Shown here in pieces: positions 7,779 to 9,624 of a DNA stretch of 9,624 nucleotides. Both the position numbers and the translations under genes were made by a program. Source of the DNA: Oscillospiraceae bacterium (GTDB taxonomy: Bacteria > Bacillota > Clostridia > Oscillospirales > Acutalibacteraceae). The notes under the pieces are model-generated. The model saw only the letters and a list, made by a program, of their open reading frames with translations. It had not been told where the DNA came from and searched no databases. Numbering within the stretch: the stretch's first letter is position 1; each line of letters opens with the position of its first letter. Location of the stretch: assembly GCA_029007475.1 (NCBI GenBank), contig JAQXHW010000158.1:1-9624 (forward strand), in the 5' to 3' direction.

Positions 7779-8717
7779 TCAATCTCTTTTCAGGAGTTTT
7801 TCATAGCCTATAAGCGAGACTCCTGCGGCATTATCGCAGGAAAATTCGGGCTTCGCAAAATATGCGCCGAATTTGCTCTCAAGGCTTTTTCTTATTATAG
7901 TATTGGACATTACTCCACCGGCATAAACTATGGGCAGCTTTCCGAATTTTTCCAAAAGCTTTTCGGTCATGGCGCTTATAGTAGCTTCAACATAAGAGAG
8001 AGTGTACGCTGAAACCTCTGCTTTTTCTGAGCCTTTAGAAATCATTTCCGTAAGTTTATTTTCAAAGCCGCTTAAACAGCAGTTACAGCCTTTAAGCACA
8101 GCTTTCACCAAAGGCAGCTTTCCGTATTCGAGAGCGTACCTTTCAAGCTCCTTGCCGCAGGGAAAACAAAGTCCCATTTTAACTCCGATTCTGTCAACAA
8201 GCTGACCTGCGTTCAAATCAAGAGTTTCGGCTGCAATCTCGCAATTAATAATCTCACCGTCGTCGGGAGTTACTAAAATTGCTTCGGTTGTGCCGCCGCT
8301 TACATGAAAAGCTAAAAAAGGCTCTTTGGCGAGGAACATAGCACCGGCTGAGAAAAGAGCCGCCATAATATGACCCTGCTGATGAGATGTCTCAAAAAAG
8401 GGTACATTCAGCGCGGCTTTAATGCTGCGCGCCACAGACTCACCCACCGTAAAGCAAGGCATGTAAGAGTCCTCTTGAGGTCTCGGAGTTACCGAGGCGC
8501 AAACTGCGTCAATTTTTATATTTTCTTTCAGAAGCTCCTCAAGCAGAGAATAAATCTGATTCACATGGTGAAAGACGGCGTCGCTTTGGCGAATACCCCT
8601 CTCTCCCGCTTTTACAGGCAGCAGCTTTCCTTTGTTTACCACCGTGTTGTCCTCGCTGCTATATATAGCGCAGGAGGTCGTGTAGTTGCTGGTATCAATT
8701 CCGAGAACTACGCTCAT
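7779..8717 (-). CDS. Kae1/TsaD-like domain protein (TsaD paralogue)
   Basis: A 312-residue protein of the ASKHA ATPase fold related to TsaD/Kae1 (old name O-sialoglycoprotein endopeptidase, peptidase M22). The N-terminal GIDTSNYTTS (6-15) corresponds to the GIETSCDET phosphate loop of TsaD. HQQGH (112-116) keeps the HxxxH metal motif and D295 in SCDNAA keeps the third ligand. VSGGTTEAIL (139-148) has Thr where TsaD has His. LSGFENKL and GGVMSNTIIR match other family blocks. TsaD itself makes the tRNA t6A modification with TsaB, TsaC and TsaE. This protein diverges at several of those motifs and is shorter, so it is probably a paralogue of unknown function. Five Cys residues stand out (C184, C187, C211, C213, C214). 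It starts within the nusB stop (ATGA overlap, AGAGG 7 bases upstream) and ends 2 bases before xseA. A gene of this family between nusB and xseA is, to my knowledge, recurrent in Clostridia. Confidence 0.85.
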   Translation of the reverse strand: MSVVLGIDTSNYTTSCAIYSSEDNTVVNKGKLLPVKAGERGIRQSDAVFHHVNQIYSLLEELLKENIKIDAVCASVTPRPQEDSYMPCFTVGESVARSIKAALNVPFFETSHQQGHIMAALFSAGAMFLAKEPFLAFHVSGGTTEAILVTPDDGEIINCEIAAETLDLNAGQLVDRIGVKMGLCFPCGKELERYALEYGKLPLVKAVLKGCNCCLSGFENKLTEMISKGSEKAEVSAYTLSYVEATISAMTEKLLEKFGKLPIVYAGGVMSNTIIRKSLESKFGAYFAKPEFSCDNAAGVSLIGYEKLLKRD

Positions 8718-9190
8718 TGGGTATCCTCTGCGGCAATTGCACCCAAAACGCCGTTTACGAATTTTGAATCGTCCGGGGTGTACTTTTTAGCAAGCTCAAC
8801 AGCTTCGTTGATTGCAACGGAAACAGGAATCTCCTCGCGATAGCACATCTCATAAACCGCAACTCTCATAATTGACAGGGAGGTTTTTGAGATTCTCTGT
8901 ATCTTCCAGCCTTTAGAAAGGTGAGCGGCAATTTTAGCGTCGATATCCTCTTTTAGCTCGTCAATGAGCTTTGCGGCGTTAATTGCATCGTCGCTGTAAT
9001 ATATGCCGCGGCTGTCAACTACATTATCGGCAATCTCGTCAATATCACCGTCGGTAAAGAGTCGCTCAAAGGTGAGAAGAACAGTCTGCTCGCGCATTTT
9101 ATACCTTGAAATATTATTTCTGTTTTCATAGAGATCATTTACTGCGGATTCCTCGGCGGCTTCTTCATTCATGATAATTTCTTCACTCAT
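8714..9190 (-). CDS. nusB: Transcription antitermination factor NusB
   Basis: NusB binds boxA RNA with NusE (ribosomal protein S10) and helps RNA polymerase through rRNA operons. The 158-residue product has a NusB fold. SRYKMREQTVLLTFERLF (28-45) is the first conserved helix with its basic RNA-binding patch. WKIQRISKTSLSIMRVAVYEM (95-115) and INEAVELAKKY...SKFVNGVLGAI (127-152) are the C-terminal family signatures. An acidic extension of about 25 residues precedes the domain, longer than the usual NusB of about 130-140 residues. The ATG at 9190 is chosen because GGAGAG (9197-9202) lies 6 bases upstream. An in-frame ATG at 9208 lacks such a site and falls very close to the predicted transcription start. 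A third ATG at 9172 is possible but has a weaker site. This is the first gene of the nusB-Kae1-like-xseA-dnaE cluster. Confidence 0.95.
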   Translation of the reverse strand: MSEEIIMNEEAAEESAVNDLYENRNNISRYKMREQTVLLTFERLFTDGDIDEIADNVVDSRGIYYSDDAINAAKLIDELKEDIDAKIAAHLSKGWKIQRISKTSLSIMRVAVYEMCYREEIPVSVAINEAVELAKKYTPDDSKFVNGVLGAIAAEDTQ

Positions 9191-9196
9191 ATTTAT

Positions 9197-9202
9197 CTCT
9201 CC
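9197..9202 (-). promoter_or_regulatory. nusB ribosome binding site that decides the start
   Basis: GGAGAG on the minus strand ends 6 bases before the ATG at 9190. The in-frame ATG at 9208 lies upstream of this site and has no purine-rich site of its own, so 9190 is preferred. Confidence 0.65.
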
Positions 9203-9228
9203 ACTCATAGTAATTTATATCCATAATA

Positions 9229-9256
9229 ATTATACCACATAATACAGAAAATGCAA
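9229..9256 (-). promoter_or_regulatory. Predicted sigma-A promoter of the nusB cluster
   Basis: On the minus strand, TTGCAT (9251-9256) is followed by a 16-base spacer and a perfect TATAAT (9229-9234). The -10 is preceded by an extended TGG. The -35 is weak (3 of 6 consensus bases), which the extended -10 may offset. The predicted start lies about 30 bases before the nusB ATG. The site sits downstream of the terminator closing the preceding sporulation gene, so it separates the housekeeping cluster from that operon. Confidence 0.75.
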
Positions 9257-9286
9257 CGAGGATATGGTATTTTCGCACCTTTTCCT

Positions 9287-9316
9287 AAAAAAGAAAAGCC
9301 GCTTTGCAGCGGCTTT
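9287..9316 (-). terminator. Intrinsic terminator of the spoIIIA-type operon
   Basis: On the minus strand, AAAGCCGC (9309-9316) pairs perfectly with GCGGCTTT (9295-9302). The stem extends by one A-T pair to a 4-base loop and is followed by TCTTTTTT. The GC-rich stem with a T-run is a textbook Rho-independent terminator, 32 bases after the stop codon of the preceding gene. Confidence 0.88.
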
Positions 9317-9348
9317 CATTGAGAATAATTCTGACTTTTGGATTATAG

Positions 9349-9624
9349 CTATACCTCAACTATGCTTATGTTCTCAAAGGGAAGTCCCGAATTTTCCTTG
9401 ATGCAGTCCTTGATTATTAGAGCTGACGAATCGTTCATCTCGTTTTTCGGCACTATCACCGTACAGGAGGTCTCGGAGAGATAACACATACAATCGGAAA
9501 AGCCTTTGGCTTTTAGTGTTGCTTCAACTCGGTTCTGGGAGAGTATCATATCCTCCAGCTTCGAGAGCTGCTCCGTGGCGTCCTCGTATGCTTCATCAGA
9601 GTTTTCGGTATGCTCAAGAACCTC
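9349..9624 (-). CDS. spoIIIAH: SpoIIIAH-like stage III sporulation protein (3' end, partial)
   Basis: An open frame of 91 codons plus a TAG stop runs to the right edge without interruption, so this is the C-terminal part of a longer gene. The internal ATG at 9549 is not a likely start. The visible part begins with an acidic, probably helical stretch (EVLEHTENSDEAYEDATEQL). It continues with a domain of the SpoIIIAH/YscJ ring-building type: VEATLKAKGFSDCMCYL, then TVIVPKNEMNDSSALIIKDC, then GLPFENISIVEV. In known SpoIIIAH this domain sits in the intermembrane space on the mother-cell side and binds forespore SpoIIQ to form the feeding-tube channel. The N-terminal membrane anchor would lie outside the window. 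Its position as last gene before a terminator and then nusB fits the end of a spoIIIAA-AH operon. A sporulation (sigma-E) promoter would be expected upstream, beyond the edge. The assignment rests on motif resemblance and position. Confidence 0.75.
   Translation of the reverse strand, partial: EVLEHTENSDEAYEDATEQLSKLEDMILSQNRVEATLKAKGFSDCMCYLSETSCTVIVPKNEMNDSSALIIKDCIKENSGLPFENISIVEV

Noticed and set aside
8370..8843. Plus-strand open frame of 157 codons across the nusB/Kae1-like junction
   Set aside because: It is antisense to two well-supported genes and its product has no recognisable motif.
9349..9549. A 66-residue small protein starting at the ATG at 9549
   Set aside because: The frame stays open to the window edge, and the upstream codons continue a SpoIIIAH-like acidic helix, so this is an internal Met of a partial gene.
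1..9624. Search for CRISPR arrays, tRNA/rRNA genes, insertion sequences, phage genes and defence systems
   Set aside because: No regularly spaced repeats, cloverleaf sequences, transposase motifs or defence-domain motifs were seen by eye on either strand. Coding sequence fills nearly the whole window.

Overview
The window looks like ordinary chromosome from an anaerobic, spore-forming member of the Firmicutes, most likely class Clostridia near the Oscillospiraceae/Ruminococcaceae. The evidence is a spoIIIAH-like gene end followed by nusB, a Kae1-like gene and xseA, a dnaE-pfkA pair, strong GGAGG-type ribosome binding sites, and moderate GC. This placement is inferred from gene content and order. 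Every gene I can support lies on the minus strand, so the transcription order runs from the right edge to the left edge.

Right to left: (1) the 3' end of a spoIIIAH-like sporulation gene enters at the right edge and is closed by a clear intrinsic terminator (about 9287-9316). (2) A sigma-A-type promoter with an extended -10 element then starts a tight cluster: nusB, a TsaD/Kae1-like ATPase-fold gene overlapping it by 4 bases, xseA 2 bases further on, and dnaE 18 bases after xseA (TTG start). (3) A 129-base gap carries promoter elements for pfkA, an ATP-type 6-phosphofructokinase. (4) A 10-bp hairpin follows pfkA, and then comes a 604-residue protein with an unrecognised N-terminal domain, a long acidic linker and four C-terminal MORN-like repeats. 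The last 27 bases at the left edge are non-coding as far as can be seen.

The central genes are information-processing functions: transcription antitermination (NusB), exonuclease VII large subunit (XseA) and DNA polymerase III alpha (DnaE). They run next to glycolysis (PfkA). Their near-contiguous packing suggests one transcript from nusB through dnaE, with pfkA also having its own promoter. No xseB lies after xseA.

I found no CRISPR array, insertion sequence, phage gene, RNA gene or obvious defence system. The least understood elements are the MORN-repeat protein and the Kae1-like paralogue. I do not see a clear previously undescribed multi-gene system here.
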